A DNA stretch of 64,000 bases, taken from assembly GCF_002879645.1 (NCBI RefSeq), contig NZ_PNRE01000002.1, forward strand, positions 1 to 64,000. The letters are read 5' to 3'. This DNA is from Halomonas heilongjiangensis. GTDB taxonomy: Bacteria > Pseudomonadota > Gammaproteobacteria > Pseudomonadales > Halomonadaceae. The translations under genes were made by a program, and so were the position numbers. The notes below the pieces were generated by a model that did not search any database, was not told the origin of the DNA, and saw only the letters and a list, made by a program, of their open reading frames with translations. This document shows positions 34,244-43,358 of the stretch, in pieces. Position 1 is the stretch's first letter; every line of letters begins with the position of its first letter.

Positions 34244-34968
34244 CAGCACATCCCTCCATTCACGGCAATGACCTGGCGGGTGATGTAGCCGGCATCGCCC
34301 GAGCACAGGAAGCTCACGGTGGCAGCGACTTCCTCGCTGCTGCCGGTGCGACGCATGGGAATCATCCGGAGGGCTTCCTCGGTGACCAGGGCATCGGTCA
34401 TGTCGGTGTCGATCAGGCCCGGGGCCACGCAGTTGACGGTGATTCGGCGCTTGGCCAGCTCCACCGCCAGGGCCTTGACCGCCCCGATCAGGCCGGCCTT
34501 GGCGGCGCTGTAGTTGACCTGTCCCCGGTTGCCCATCACCCCCGAAACCGAGGACATCACCACGATGCGACCCGGTGCACGGCGACGGACCATCGGCATG
34601 ACCAGGGGCTTCACCACGTTGTAGAAGCCATCCAGGTTCGTGTGAATGACGCTGTCCCAGTCTTCGTCGGACAGCGCGGGGAAGGCGCCGTCGGCGGTGA
34701 TGCCCGCATTGCAGACCACGCCGTAATAGGCCCCATGTGCCTCGATGTCGGCCTCGATGGCCTGGCGGGCCGCCTGGCGGTCGGCCACGTCGAAACAGAG
34801 TACCCGGGCCGAACGACCCATGGCGGTTATCTGCTCGGCAACGGCAGCGGCGGCCTCGCGTCGGTGCCGACAGTGCAGGACGATGTCGAAGCCGTCACGG
34901 GCCAGGCGCAGGGCGATGGCGCGACCGATGCCGCGGCTCGAGCCGGTGATCAGAATGCTGGCGGTCAT
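34243..34968 (-). CDS. apeQ: 3-oxoacyl-ACP reductase, FabG type (ApeQ-like)
   Basis: 241-residue short-chain dehydrogenase. NADP site ITGSSRGIGRAIAL, catalytic Ser in VVMSSVSGVMG and YSAAK (Tyr-x3-Lys). It reduces the keto group in each APE elongation round. The ATG at 34968 has GGGGAG upstream and overlaps the preceding stop by four bases; a longer reading frame to 35280 is not coding. Confidence 0.88.
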   Translation of the reverse strand: MTASILITGSSRGIGRAIALRLARDGFDIVLHCRHRREAAAAVAEQITAMGRSARVLCFDVADRQAARQAIEADIEAHGAYYGVVCNAGITADGAFPALSDEDWDSVIHTNLDGFYNVVKPLVMPMVRRRAPGRIVVMSSVSGVMGNRGQVNYSAAKAGLIGAVKALAVELAKRRITVNCVAPGLIDTDMTDALVTEEALRMIPMRRTGSSEEVAATVSFLCSGDAGYITRQVIAVNGGMC

Positions 34969-35453
34969 GGGCTCTCCCCTCGTTGGATGGCTTCCAGCGC
35001 TTCCAGTGACTCGGGCTGGAAGACATTGAGCGTGGTGGTGGCAAGTGATTCCCCGTGGCTCCCTCGCAGCTCGCCGCGAAAGGCGCCGAGGCCGTTGTCG
35101 GCGCGAAAGTCGAGAGCGACGTCGACCCGTACCGGCCGATCGAACTCGAACCATGGGGTCCGGCATCGGTAGCGACGCGTGCCGAGCAAGAAACCGATGC
35201 GCGGCTCGTCGCCCTGACGCACGGCCTGCACCCCGGCCCAGGCCGCGACGGCCTGGGCGAGCCACTCGAGACCGACCCAACCGGGAACTCCCCGGGCAGC
35301 GGCGAACAGGCCGTCACGGCGCGGGGTGACCTCGGCGAGCAGGTGCTCATCGCCGACCTCGAGCAGCGTATCGAGCAGACACATGCCGTGGCGGTGTGGC
35401 ACGAAGGGCGCGATAGCGCAGGGCAGCGAGGGGGCCAGTGGGGTATCGGTCAT
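34965..35453 (-). CDS. apeP: 3-hydroxyacyl-ACP dehydratase, hotdog fold (ApeP-like)
   Basis: 162 residues. PFVPHRHGMCLLDTLLEVGD near the N-terminus carries the His of the hotdog dehydratase, and PGWVGLEWLAQAVAAWAGV is the central helix with the acidic partner (Glu in LEWLAQ). This is the ApeP type (FabA/FabZ-like, DUF-type annotation in many genomes). Start and stop overlap the neighbours by four bases each. Confidence 0.8.
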   Translation of the reverse strand: MTDTPLAPSLPCAIAPFVPHRHGMCLLDTLLEVGDEHLLAEVTPRRDGLFAAARGVPGWVGLEWLAQAVAAWAGVQAVRQGDEPRIGFLLGTRRYRCRTPWFEFDRPVRVDVALDFRADNGLGAFRGELRGSHGESLATTTLNVFQPESLEALEAIQRGESP

Positions 35454-36640
35454 GAGCGGCGCTCCAGCAGCAAGGCGACGTTGTTGCCCCCGAAGGCGAA
35501 CGAGTTGCTCAGGGTGTGGGTGGCATTGCATGGTGTGGCGGTGGCGTAGGTCAGCGTTGGCAGTTGTGGATCGACCTGGCCATCGTGAACCTGCGGGGGC
35601 AGCCGGCCGGCATCCAGGGTCAGCCAGCAGAAAGCCGCTTCCAGTGCCCCGCAGGCCCCCAGGGTGTGGCCGGTAAGGGCCTTGGTCGAGCTGCACGGCA
35701 GGCGGTCGCCGAAGACCCGCGAGACGGCCAGCGCCTCCATGCTGTCGTTCTGGCGGGTTGCGGTGCCGTGCAGGTTGAGATAATCGATGGCGCTGGACGG
35801 GCATCGGGCCATGTCCAGGGCGGCCTGCATGGCGTCTGCGGCTCCCTGGCCATCTGGTCGCGGGGCGGAGATATGGTAGGCGTCGCTGGTTTCGCCATAA
35901 CCGGCGAGCTGGATGCCGCCGGGCTCGCTGGTGACAAGAAAGAGGGCGGCGGCTTCGCCCAGATTGATACCCGAGCGATTGACCGAGAATGGCTGACAGG
36001 GCGAGTCGCTCAAGGCTTCGAGCGAGGCGAAGCCGTTGACGGTCAGGCCGCAGAGGCTGTCGGCACCACCACTGATGACCGCATCACAGGCGCCGGTCGC
36101 CAGCAACCGCTTGGCACTGATCAGGGCACGGGCGCTCGACGTGCAGGCGGTGGACAGCGTATAGACAGGCCCCTCGAGCCCCAGCCGGTCGGCCACGAAT
36201 CGTGCCGGCGAGCCGATTTCGTGACGCTGGTAGTGAAACGACTCGGGCCAGCTCCCGCTCTGCTGGCGGGCGGTCAGCGCGACTTCGGTCTCGCCGATCC
36301 CCGAGGTGCTGGTACCCAGGACGACCCCGATGCGCGCGCGGGGCCGACGCTCGCGAAAGGCGTCGAGCGTCGGCAACAGCCGCTCCAATGCCGCCGCCAG
36401 CAGCTGGTTGTTGCGCGAGCGATGCTCGGCTGGCCAGGCTCGGGCGGCGGGCAGCGTCGCGGTCACGCGGCCCAATGGCAACGGGCGCCCGGGAGTGAAC
36501 GTGTCGGCTCGCACCAGGGCGCGTTGACCGCGGAACAGGGCATCGGCGATGGTGGCCAGGTCGTCTCCCAACGGGCAGATCAGGGCCGGTGGGGAAAGTC
36601 GACAGGGCTGTGTCTGCAAGGGTGTCAGTCGGTCGGGCAT
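35450..36640 (-). CDS. apeO: beta-ketoacyl-ACP synthase (ApeO-like)
   Basis: 396-residue ketosynthase. Triad intact: TLSTACTSSARALIS, LNLHGTATRQND and ALTGHTLGACGALEA. GVVLGTSTSGIGETE is the usual N-terminal KS signature. Placed before the ApeP/Q/R genes as in known APE clusters (order O-P-Q-R), where ApeO pairs with the chain-length-factor-like ApeC for polyene elongation. It overlaps the lipoprotein gene by 16 bases. Confidence 0.85.
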   Translation of the reverse strand: MPDRLTPLQTQPCRLSPPALICPLGDDLATIADALFRGQRALVRADTFTPGRPLPLGRVTATLPAARAWPAEHRSRNNQLLAAALERLLPTLDAFRERRPRARIGVVLGTSTSGIGETEVALTARQQSGSWPESFHYQRHEIGSPARFVADRLGLEGPVYTLSTACTSSARALISAKRLLATGACDAVISGGADSLCGLTVNGFASLEALSDSPCQPFSVNRSGINLGEAAALFLVTSEPGGIQLAGYGETSDAYHISAPRPDGQGAADAMQAALDMARCPSSAIDYLNLHGTATRQNDSMEALAVSRVFGDRLPCSSTKALTGHTLGACGALEAAFCWLTLDAGRLPPQVHDGQVDPQLPTLTYATATPCNATHTLSNSFAFGGNNVALLLERRS

Positions 36641-37194
36641 GCAGCTTCGGTCCGGTTGGAGTCATCGCCAAGGGTAGCGACACGCAGGCGATAGCCGCCC
36701 TCGATGTCGTCGATGATGCGGCAGTCGCTGCTGCCCATGATGCGTGCCATCGTTCGGCCGCGATACTCGACGATGCGCCCATTGGCATCATCCCGGAGAG
36801 TCCAGCCGCTGTCTCCGAACGCCTGCTCCAGCGCTGGTGCAGGCCACAGGCTCCAGGCCAGGCGGCTGGCGAGCCACTCGGCCGTGAACGGTGGCTCGAA
36901 CCGGGCGCCAGGAAGGAAGCGAGGTCCCCGGGCATCATGCACCAGGGTCAGCAGCCGTTGACCCTGGGGGCTGAGCAGGGCCAACTGCAATCCGCTTTCA
37001 TCGTGGCGCAACACGCCGAGCAGCTCGTGCCGTTCGTCCTGATGGATGAAGGTCAGTCGCTGGGTCCGGGCATCGGCCGCGGGCAGTGTCGCCAGCTCCG
37101 GCAAGGGGGCATGGACAGCTCGTGTGGCACAACCGGTCGACAGTACCAGCCAGCCAGCCAGGAGCGAGTGGATGACGAGGCGCGCCAAGGTCAT
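36625..37194 (-). CDS. DUF3261-type outer membrane lipoprotein of the APE cluster
   Basis: 189 residues with a type II signal peptide: WLVLSTGCATRA (lipobox LSTG-C). The mature part is LolB-like in layout (LTFIHQDERHELLGVLRHD, LLSPQGQRLLTLVHDARG). DUF3261 lipoproteins are regular members of APE clusters and probably help place the aryl-polyene lipid in the outer membrane. Overlapped at both ends by neighbours. Confidence 0.8.
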   Translation of the reverse strand: MTLARLVIHSLLAGWLVLSTGCATRAVHAPLPELATLPAADARTQRLTFIHQDERHELLGVLRHDESGLQLALLSPQGQRLLTLVHDARGPRFLPGARFEPPFTAEWLASRLAWSLWPAPALEQAFGDSGWTLRDDANGRIVEYRGRTMARIMGSSDCRIIDDIEGGYRLRVATLGDDSNRTEAACPTD

Positions 37195-38483
37195 GGGTGG
37201 CGCTCGGCGGAGGTGACGACGTTGTCAGGCTCGACGGTACAGGCCTCGGCAAGGCTGTCGAGTCGACGGCGACTGGCGGCCACGAAGGGGTTGGCCGTGT
37301 CCCAGGCATAGCCGGCGAGTATCGAACTGATCATCGATCGGATGCGTGGCGTCTGCCGTTCATTGAAGATGATGCGGGGAAGACGCCCATCGTACCAGGC
37401 ATCGACGAACTCGCGGAAGGTGGCGATGCCGCGCCGCAGCGGCTGCTCGAACTCCGTGTCCCAGGCGACACCTTCGCCGCCGAGCTGGCGTTCGACCAGC
37501 GGGGCCGCGCGTAATGCCGAGTCCAGGGCAATGGTGACCCCCGAGGAGAATACCGGATCGAGAAACTCGCCCGCGTTACCCAGCAGTGCGAAGCCCGGGC
37601 CGTGTAGGCGTTTGACGTCGGCGGAATACCCTTCCAGGCGTCCGGTATCGCGAACGGCCTCGGCCTTGGCAAGGAGTTCGGCGAGCCGCGGTTCGGCATG
37701 GATGAAATGCCAGAGACGCTCGGAATCGCTGGTGCCGACGGCTTCGAGGGCGGCCCGGTTTCCGACCACGCCGACCGAGGCACGCCCCTCGCGGAAGGGG
37801 ATGAGCCAGTACCAGACATCCGAGTGGTCGGGGTGGATGCCGATCAGGATCTTCTCGCGGTCATGTCGCGAGCAGTCGATCCGATCCTCGACATGGGTGA
37901 ACAGGGCGCAGCGCGACTCCAGGCTGGAGGGCCGGGCGAGCCCGGTGAGCCTGGCCAGGACGCGGCCATAGCCGCTGGCATCGAGCACGAACCGGGCCTC
38001 GAGGGTGCTGCGTTCGCCCCGGGCGTCGGTGATCGTCAATCGAGGTCGTTCGGCATCGGGGACGAAGGCGTCGACGGTGCTGCCGAATTCCACCTCGGCA
38101 CCGGCGTGTCGTGCCCCTTCGATCAGGCGCTGGTCGAACTCGGCACGCTCGACCTGCCAGGTGGTGCCGGGGCCGGGAGTGAACTTGTCGCGGAAGTCGA
38201 TGGTCGTGTCCCGCCCGCGCCAGGTAAAGGCGGCACCGTTCTTGACCTGGAAATTGCCGCCCCGGGCGGCCTCGAGAAGCCCGCAAGCCTCGAGATGCAC
38301 CATGCACTGGGGCAGCAGGCTCTCGCCGATGGAAAAGCGTGGAAAACGGCTGCGCTCGATGACCCTGACGGCCAGGCCACGTCGTGCGAGCCAGGCCGCT
38401 GCCGCGGCGCCGGAAGGTCCGGCGCCGATGATGGCGACGTCCGTGACGGTCTGCCCTTGCGGCACTGCATGCCGTGCTTCCAT
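37191..38483 (-). CDS. FAD-dependent oxidoreductase (halogenase/geranylgeranyl reductase-like) of the APE cluster
   Basis: 430 residues. FAD-binding AIIGAGPSGAAAAAWLARRG at the N-terminus, RSRFPRFSIGESLLPQC (the GESL motif shared by tryptophan halogenase-like monooxygenases) and GFALLGNAGEFLDPVFSSGV for FAD. The halogenase motif WxWxIP is not evident (YWLIPFREGRASVG instead), so a monooxygenase or dehydrogenase role on the aryl or polyene part is more likely. The ATG at 38483 starts the family core; the reading frame extends to 38555. Confidence 0.82.
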   Translation of the reverse strand: MEARHAVPQGQTVTDVAIIGAGPSGAAAAAWLARRGLAVRVIERSRFPRFSIGESLLPQCMVHLEACGLLEAARGGNFQVKNGAAFTWRGRDTTIDFRDKFTPGPGTTWQVERAEFDQRLIEGARHAGAEVEFGSTVDAFVPDAERPRLTITDARGERSTLEARFVLDASGYGRVLARLTGLARPSSLESRCALFTHVEDRIDCSRHDREKILIGIHPDHSDVWYWLIPFREGRASVGVVGNRAALEAVGTSDSERLWHFIHAEPRLAELLAKAEAVRDTGRLEGYSADVKRLHGPGFALLGNAGEFLDPVFSSGVTIALDSALRAAPLVERQLGGEGVAWDTEFEQPLRRGIATFREFVDAWYDGRLPRIIFNERQTPRIRSMISSILAGYAWDTANPFVAASRRRLDSLAEACTVEPDNVVTSAERHP

Positions 38484-38496
38484 GAGATCGGTTCTC

Positions 38497-40803
38497 CTAT
38501 CGGCCATCGCGGATGGCAGGTGTCGATGGGTTGTCCCTCGTATCGGCCCGGGCAAAGGGCACCAGCGCCCAGGTCGCCGCGAGGCCCACCAGGCAGGTCA
38601 TGCCCAGGTAGTGCAAGGCCGGCGTGGCGCTGAATGCCAGCAGGCCGAATGCCAGCAGGCTCGAGGCGCATGACAGGCTGATCGCCAGCCACGCCGCCGG
38701 GCTTTCCGGGTGTTCGGTGCTGAAGATGCCGGCATCGAGCCCGATTCCCAGCACCAGCAGCAACCCCAGCAGGTGGAACAGGGTCAGGCCGACCCCCAGG
38801 ACAGCGAACAGCGCCAGGGTCGCCACCACGGCCCCCAGCGGCGGCAGCAGCACACGCCAGGTGCGGCTCCGGTAGCGCCAGCCGAAGAGCAACGTCAGTC
38901 CCGCCACCGCGGCGATCAGCCACAGGGCGATGGTGTCGCGCAAGTCGGCCAGGTGGGTGGAGAGCGCGGCCAGCCGGTCGTGATAGTGGACATGCGGCAC
39001 GCTGGTGAGCCGGGCCAGTTGTCGCTGGGCGACGGCATCGGCATCGCCCAGCACGACCAACGATGCCGACCGAAGATCGCCGTCCACCGCGACCCGGCCG
39101 AGCCACAGCATGCTATCGGCACGCCCCAGGGGCATCTTTAGCCACTCATCGATTGCCAGTAGTGGTGCCGCATCCAGGAGCTCCACGGCTGCGTCCTGCA
39201 GATGCATGGGGAGGCCGGCGCGTTCGATCAATGGCGGCAGTGCATGGGCATAGGCCTGGCGTACCCGCGCCAGGTTGGCCTGTTGGGTGGCCGGCGAGGG
39301 CACGGCACGGGCGAGATGGCGATAGCCGGTCAGATGGCCATTCTCGTGCAGCTCCGCCAGCGGTGCCTCGAGGGCTTCAAGCCGCTCCAGCAACTCGTCT
39401 TCGTGGTCGGCCGTGACAACCAGGTAACGGCTGCCGGTGGGGCGCTGCAGCAGGGCTTGCACGCGCTGCTGCTCGGCGATCAGGGAGGCGGGAGAGGGGT
39501 TGAGCTGGCGCAGGTCGTTGCTGGTCGTCAGGCGCATGGCGATCACCGCCACGGCGGCCACGCCGAGCAGGGTGAGCAAGCCCCAGCTCAGCGGAGCCCG
39601 CGATGGCAGGCGCAGGCGGTCGAGGCGTTCGGCCAGGCTTGCCGTGACCGGGTGTGGCCGCGCAGCGAAGTGCGGCAGCCACAGGCGCACGGTCAGCCAG
39701 GCGCCGAGCAGCCCCAGGGCGGCAAACGTCGCCATCTGGCGCAAGCCCGGCAGCGGTGTGGCGAGCTGGGCGAGATAGGCGGCCAGGCTCGATACCAGAC
39801 CCAGCCACAGCCCCGGCCATATCCTCGACAAGGGGCGATCGGGGGAGAGCTGGCGGGCACACTGCAGATGCAGGGCATAGTCGACGGCGACGCCGATCAG
39901 GCTGGCGCCGAAAGCGAGCGTCAACAGGTTGAGGGTGCCGAAGAGCGCCCAGGTCAGCGGTAGCGCGAACAGCACCCCGCAGGCCACCGGCAGCAGCAGG
40001 CTGAACAGCGTGACGCCGCGCCGGAACACGCACCAGAGCAGCAGCAGAATACCCAGCAGGGCGCCCAGCCCGATGGTGGAAATTTCGCGCTTGGCCTGGC
40101 TGGCGCCGGATGCGGCGTGGAAGACCAGACCCGCGCGCAGCAACTCGGCGTCGGGGTGGGCCGTTCGGAAGTCATCCAGGGCGCCCACCAGCTGCCGTTG
40201 CAGTGTCATGTCATAGGGGCTGGCAGCCAGCCGCCCCCCCACCAGGAACCAGTGGCCGCCCTCGTCGTCGACGGCGGGCAGGCCCTCGACGGGGCGGATC
40301 GGGCCGTCGAGCAGCCGGGACAGCCAGGCGTCGAGCAGCCCGAAGGGGTCACCGAGTGGATCGGCGCTCACGCCGGGGGCGAAGAGTCGTGACAGGGCCC
40401 GTTGCGTCCAGGCCTCGTCGCCGGCGCTGGCCAGTGGCTCGGCCAGCAGGCGATAGCGATAGTCCGCCAGGGCTCGATCGGCACGCTCGATGGCGCCATC
40501 GTCGAACTCTGCCACGGCATTGGAGTCGCGCAGGCGATCCCTGAGATCGGCGACCAGCCGTGCGGGATCCTCGCCCCTGACCAGCAGCACCAAGCGGTCC
40601 TCGAAGGCCTGCGTCAGGTGCCGTTCGGCCTGCTCGATCAGCGGGGTCTCCCGGACCTCCGGCAACAGGGCGGTGATGCGGGTGTCCAGGGGCGCCGCCT
40701 GGCGCAGCTGGCTGACCAGCAGCAGGGCGGCGCCCAGCAGGAGCAAGGCCCAGCACCAGGCACCGAGGCGTTCGGCCCGCTTCATCCGTGTCGGCTCGCT
40801 CAC
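38497..40803 (-). CDS. apeM: MMPL/RND-type exporter of the APE cluster (ApeM-like)
   Basis: 768 residues. One N-terminal helix, a periplasmic domain (~45-230), a block of six helices (~240-420), a second periplasmic domain (~430-610) and a second block of helices to the end. This is the duplicated layout of MMPL/RND lipid exporters. LLVLGIGLDAGIFSTEHPE and FGASLIGVAVDYALHLQC contain the intramembrane Asp residues for proton coupling. It probably moves the aryl polyene lipid across the inner membrane. Confidence 0.87.
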   Translation of the reverse strand: MSEPTRMKRAERLGAWCWALLLLGAALLLVSQLRQAAPLDTRITALLPEVRETPLIEQAERHLTQAFEDRLVLLVRGEDPARLVADLRDRLRDSNAVAEFDDGAIERADRALADYRYRLLAEPLASAGDEAWTQRALSRLFAPGVSADPLGDPFGLLDAWLSRLLDGPIRPVEGLPAVDDEGGHWFLVGGRLAASPYDMTLQRQLVGALDDFRTAHPDAELLRAGLVFHAASGASQAKREISTIGLGALLGILLLLWCVFRRGVTLFSLLLPVACGVLFALPLTWALFGTLNLLTLAFGASLIGVAVDYALHLQCARQLSPDRPLSRIWPGLWLGLVSSLAAYLAQLATPLPGLRQMATFAALGLLGAWLTVRLWLPHFAARPHPVTASLAERLDRLRLPSRAPLSWGLLTLLGVAAVAVIAMRLTTSNDLRQLNPSPASLIAEQQRVQALLQRPTGSRYLVVTADHEDELLERLEALEAPLAELHENGHLTGYRHLARAVPSPATQQANLARVRQAYAHALPPLIERAGLPMHLQDAAVELLDAAPLLAIDEWLKMPLGRADSMLWLGRVAVDGDLRSASLVVLGDADAVAQRQLARLTSVPHVHYHDRLAALSTHLADLRDTIALWLIAAVAGLTLLFGWRYRSRTWRVLLPPLGAVVATLALFAVLGVGLTLFHLLGLLLVLGIGLDAGIFSTEHPESPAAWLAISLSCASSLLAFGLLAFSATPALHYLGMTCLVGLAATWALVPFARADTRDNPSTPAIRDGR

Positions 40804-41357
40804 TGGGCGGCGTTTCCGTCATCGAGGCTTGCGCAGTCGACCGGTGTCAGGCTCAGCTCGAGTCGGTCGCCGTCACGGAACGCGATAGCGAGCCGCTCGA
40901 CGCGTTCCCCACCATGTACCACCAGCTGCGAGAGGTGTTCGCCGAGGGCCGGGTCGATGGGCGTCAGGTCGGCCCGCCACGCGTCCAGCTCGCCACCGAG
41001 CGCGATGGTGAAGTGACGCTCCAGGGCCTGCCAGTCTCCCGACAGCAGGCCGGTGAAGACCGGCAGGAGCACCCGGAAGCCCATCGGCAGGTCGTCGTTC
41101 TCTTCGCTCAGGTAGAGGCGATCCGCCACTGGCGCCGTGGTGGACCAGACCAGTGCGTTGTCCTGGCGTCGGAAATGGCCGCGGCTGTCGAGTCGGACCT
41201 CGAGGTCGGCCAGCCAGCGCGACTGCTCGAAGCCGGCGCACTGCGGTGCATGGTCGGCGAGGAGTTCGGCGAGCGCATCGGCTTCCGGCGACGCCCAGAG
41301 GGGCTGGCCAGCGCACAGGAGCAGGCCGAGGCTGGCAGCAGCGAACATCTGGCGCAT
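40800..41357 (-). CDS. apeL: LolA-like outer membrane carrier protein (ApeL-like)
   Basis: 185 residues from the ATG at 41357 with a signal peptide (MFAAASLGLLLCAGQPLWA). FEQSRWLADLEVRLDSRGHF and LVWSTTAPVADRLYLSEE fit the LolA fold. Likely a periplasmic shuttle for the pigment lipid, between the MMPL exporter and the DUF3261 lipoprotein. The start shares its A with the thioesterase stop. Confidence 0.8.
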   Translation of the reverse strand: MRQMFAAASLGLLLCAGQPLWASPEADALAELLADHAPQCAGFEQSRWLADLEVRLDSRGHFRRQDNALVWSTTAPVADRLYLSEENDDLPMGFRVLLPVFTGLLSGDWQALERHFTIALGGELDAWRADLTPIDPALGEHLSQLVVHGGERVERLAIAFRDGDRLELSLTPVDCASLDDGNAAQ

Positions 41358-41797
41358 CAGTGGTTGGCCTCCTGCCAGGCGAGGAGTCTCTCGACCAGGG
41401 CCGGCGGTGACGCCAGGCGCATCTCCCGGTCGTCCAGGCCCACCGCGACCTGCACGCTCCAGGCGCGGGTCAGGCGTCGGCGCGTCTCGGCATCGCGAAT
41501 GGTGTAGTCGATCTTGAGGCGATGCTCCCATTCGCTCAGGCGCGCCTCGATGGCGATGCGCTGGGCGAACACTGCCGGGGCGGCATAGCGCAGGCGCAGG
41601 TCGATCACCGGCCAGGCGAATCCCGACTCGCTCATCTGCGGATAGTTGTAGTCGATGGCATCGAGCAGTGTGCAGCGCGCGATCTCCAGATAGCGGACGT
41701 AGTGGCCATGCCAGGCCACCTGCATCATGTCGATATCGTGAAAGGGGATCGTCAGCTCGGTCTCGGCACGCGGCAAAGGGCGATCGTCAGGCGTCAT
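41357..41797 (-). CDS. apeK: hotdog acyl thioesterase (ApeK-like)
   Basis: 146 residues of the 4-hydroxybenzoyl-CoA thioesterase type. IPFHDIDMMQVAWHGHYVRY carries the catalytic Asp (DIDMMQVAWHGHYV). Such a gene (ApeK) trims or proofreads acyl-ACPs in APE clusters. It overlaps the end of the ammonia-lyase gene by 11 bases. Confidence 0.85.
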   Translation of the reverse strand: MTPDDRPLPRAETELTIPFHDIDMMQVAWHGHYVRYLEIARCTLLDAIDYNYPQMSESGFAWPVIDLRLRYAAPAVFAQRIAIEARLSEWEHRLKIDYTIRDAETRRRLTRAWSVQVAVGLDDREMRLASPPALVERLLAWQEANH

Positions 41798-43358
41798 ACA
41801 GGCTCCAGCGGCGTTCGCGGATCAGGTCGCAGAGGGTGCGTAGTTCGGCTTCCAGGGCGCGGTCTTCGACCAGCGGTGGAATGTGCGTGCGGCAGGCAGC
41901 GAGAAACCCGGCCAGTTGCTCGGGCAGTGGCGCGGCGCCCGCCTGACGACTACGCAGCTCGGCACCCTGGCAGGCGGCGTGGAGGGTGGCGGCAGCGACC
42001 TGCTCGACGAGCGTCAGGATCCGCAGGGCGTCACGCGCGGCGATGGTGCCCATGCTGACCTTGTCCTGGTTGTGACACTCCGTGGAGCGCGAGAAGACGC
42101 TGGCCGGCATGGTCAGCTTGAGCGCCTCGGCGGTCCACGCCGAGGCGCCGATCTGCACGGCCTTGTAGCCATGGTTGAGGGCGGCACGCGCTGGCTCGGC
42201 ACCGCTCAGGTTGCTGGGCAGGCCGTGGTTGAAGCGGGTGTCGACCAGCAGCGCCAACTGGCGGTCGAGCAGGTCGGCCAGGTTGGCGCTGGCCTGCTTG
42301 AGGCCGTCCATGGCGAAGGCGACATGGCCGCCGTAGAAATGGCCCCCGTGCATGACCTTGCCGCCCTCGGCATCGATCAGCGGGTTGTCATTGGCGCTGT
42401 TGAGCTCGGTCTCGAGAAACTGACGCCACCAGGGCAGGGCATCTTCCACCACGCCGATCACGTGTGGCGCGCAGCGCGTCGAGTAGCGGTCCTGCAGGCG
42501 CGGTGAATTGCGTGGTGTGCGGGGGGCGTGCAGATCGCCGCGCAGGCGCGCGGCCACGCGGTTCTGCCCGAGGTGCGGCTTGGCGGCGAACAGGTCGGCG
42601 TCGAAGTGGTAGGGGTTGCCGTCCAGCGCATAGACGGATAGCGCGGTGATGCGCGTGGCGAGCCGCGCCAGGTAGGCGGTGCGAGCGAAGGCGAACACCC
42701 CCAGCGCGGTCATCACGGCGGTGCCGTTCATCAGCGCCAGGCCCTCCTTGGGCTTCAGGCGATAGGGCGTCAGGCCGTGCTCGGCGAAGACCTCCGCGGT
42801 GGGGCGTCGCCTGCCACGCTCGAAGACCTCGCGCTCGCCGCATAGTGCCGCGGCCAGGTACGACAAGGGGGTCAGATCGCCGCTGGCCCCCACCGACCCT
42901 TCCTCCGGAATGACCGGGACGATGTCATGTTCGAGCAGCCACACCAGGCGCTCGAGGAGCTCGACGCTGACGCCCGAGACCCCGCGGCACAGCGATACCA
43001 GCCGTACCATGACCACGGCGCGGGACGCCTCTACCGGCAGCACTTCACCCAGGCCACAGCCATGGAAGGTGTACAACTGCCGTGGCAACTGCTCGAGGTC
43101 GGCGGCGGAGACCTCACGGGTGCAGGAGTCGCCGTAGCCCGTTGTGACGCCATAGACCACCCCCTCTTCCTCCAGCAGACGCTCGAGGAAAGCGTTGCCG
43201 CGGGCGATACGCGCGCGGAAGTCCGATGCCGTCGACAACATGACTCGGCGCCGGCCTTCGGCCACCGCCAGAACGTCCTCGAGGGTGACGGGTGAGCCAT
43301 CCAGCGTGAGGGGAGCGGTGGTAGAGGATGTCACCAGGGGGTCATGGAGTAGGGTCAT
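41787..43358 (-). CDS. MIO-type aromatic amino acid ammonia-lyase of the APE cluster
   Basis: 523 residues of the HAL/PAL/TAL family. GSVGASGDLTPLSYLAA carries Ala-Ser-Gly that cyclises to the MIO cofactor, and YGVTTGYGD holds the catalytic Tyr. By my hand alignment the selectivity pair (His-Leu in Rhodobacter TAL, Ser-His in HAL) reads Phe-His in LYTFHGCGLG. It may supply a cinnamate-type aryl starter from tyrosine or phenylalanine, in place of or beside 4-hydroxybenzoate. HAL-family genes accompany some APE and flexirubin clusters. Substrate undecided. Confidence 0.85.
   Translation of the reverse strand: MTLLHDPLVTSSTTAPLTLDGSPVTLEDVLAVAEGRRRVMLSTASDFRARIARGNAFLERLLEEEGVVYGVTTGYGDSCTREVSAADLEQLPRQLYTFHGCGLGEVLPVEASRAVVMVRLVSLCRGVSGVSVELLERLVWLLEHDIVPVIPEEGSVGASGDLTPLSYLAAALCGEREVFERGRRRPTAEVFAEHGLTPYRLKPKEGLALMNGTAVMTALGVFAFARTAYLARLATRITALSVYALDGNPYHFDADLFAAKPHLGQNRVAARLRGDLHAPRTPRNSPRLQDRYSTRCAPHVIGVVEDALPWWRQFLETELNSANDNPLIDAEGGKVMHGGHFYGGHVAFAMDGLKQASANLADLLDRQLALLVDTRFNHGLPSNLSGAEPARAALNHGYKAVQIGASAWTAEALKLTMPASVFSRSTECHNQDKVSMGTIAARDALRILTLVEQVAAATLHAACQGAELRSRQAGAAPLPEQLAGFLAACRTHIPPLVEDRALEAELRTLCDLIRERRWSLYDA

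Noticed and set aside
37191..38483. flavin-dependent halogenase
   Set aside because: The N-terminal motifs match but the WxWxIP halogenase motif is not seen.
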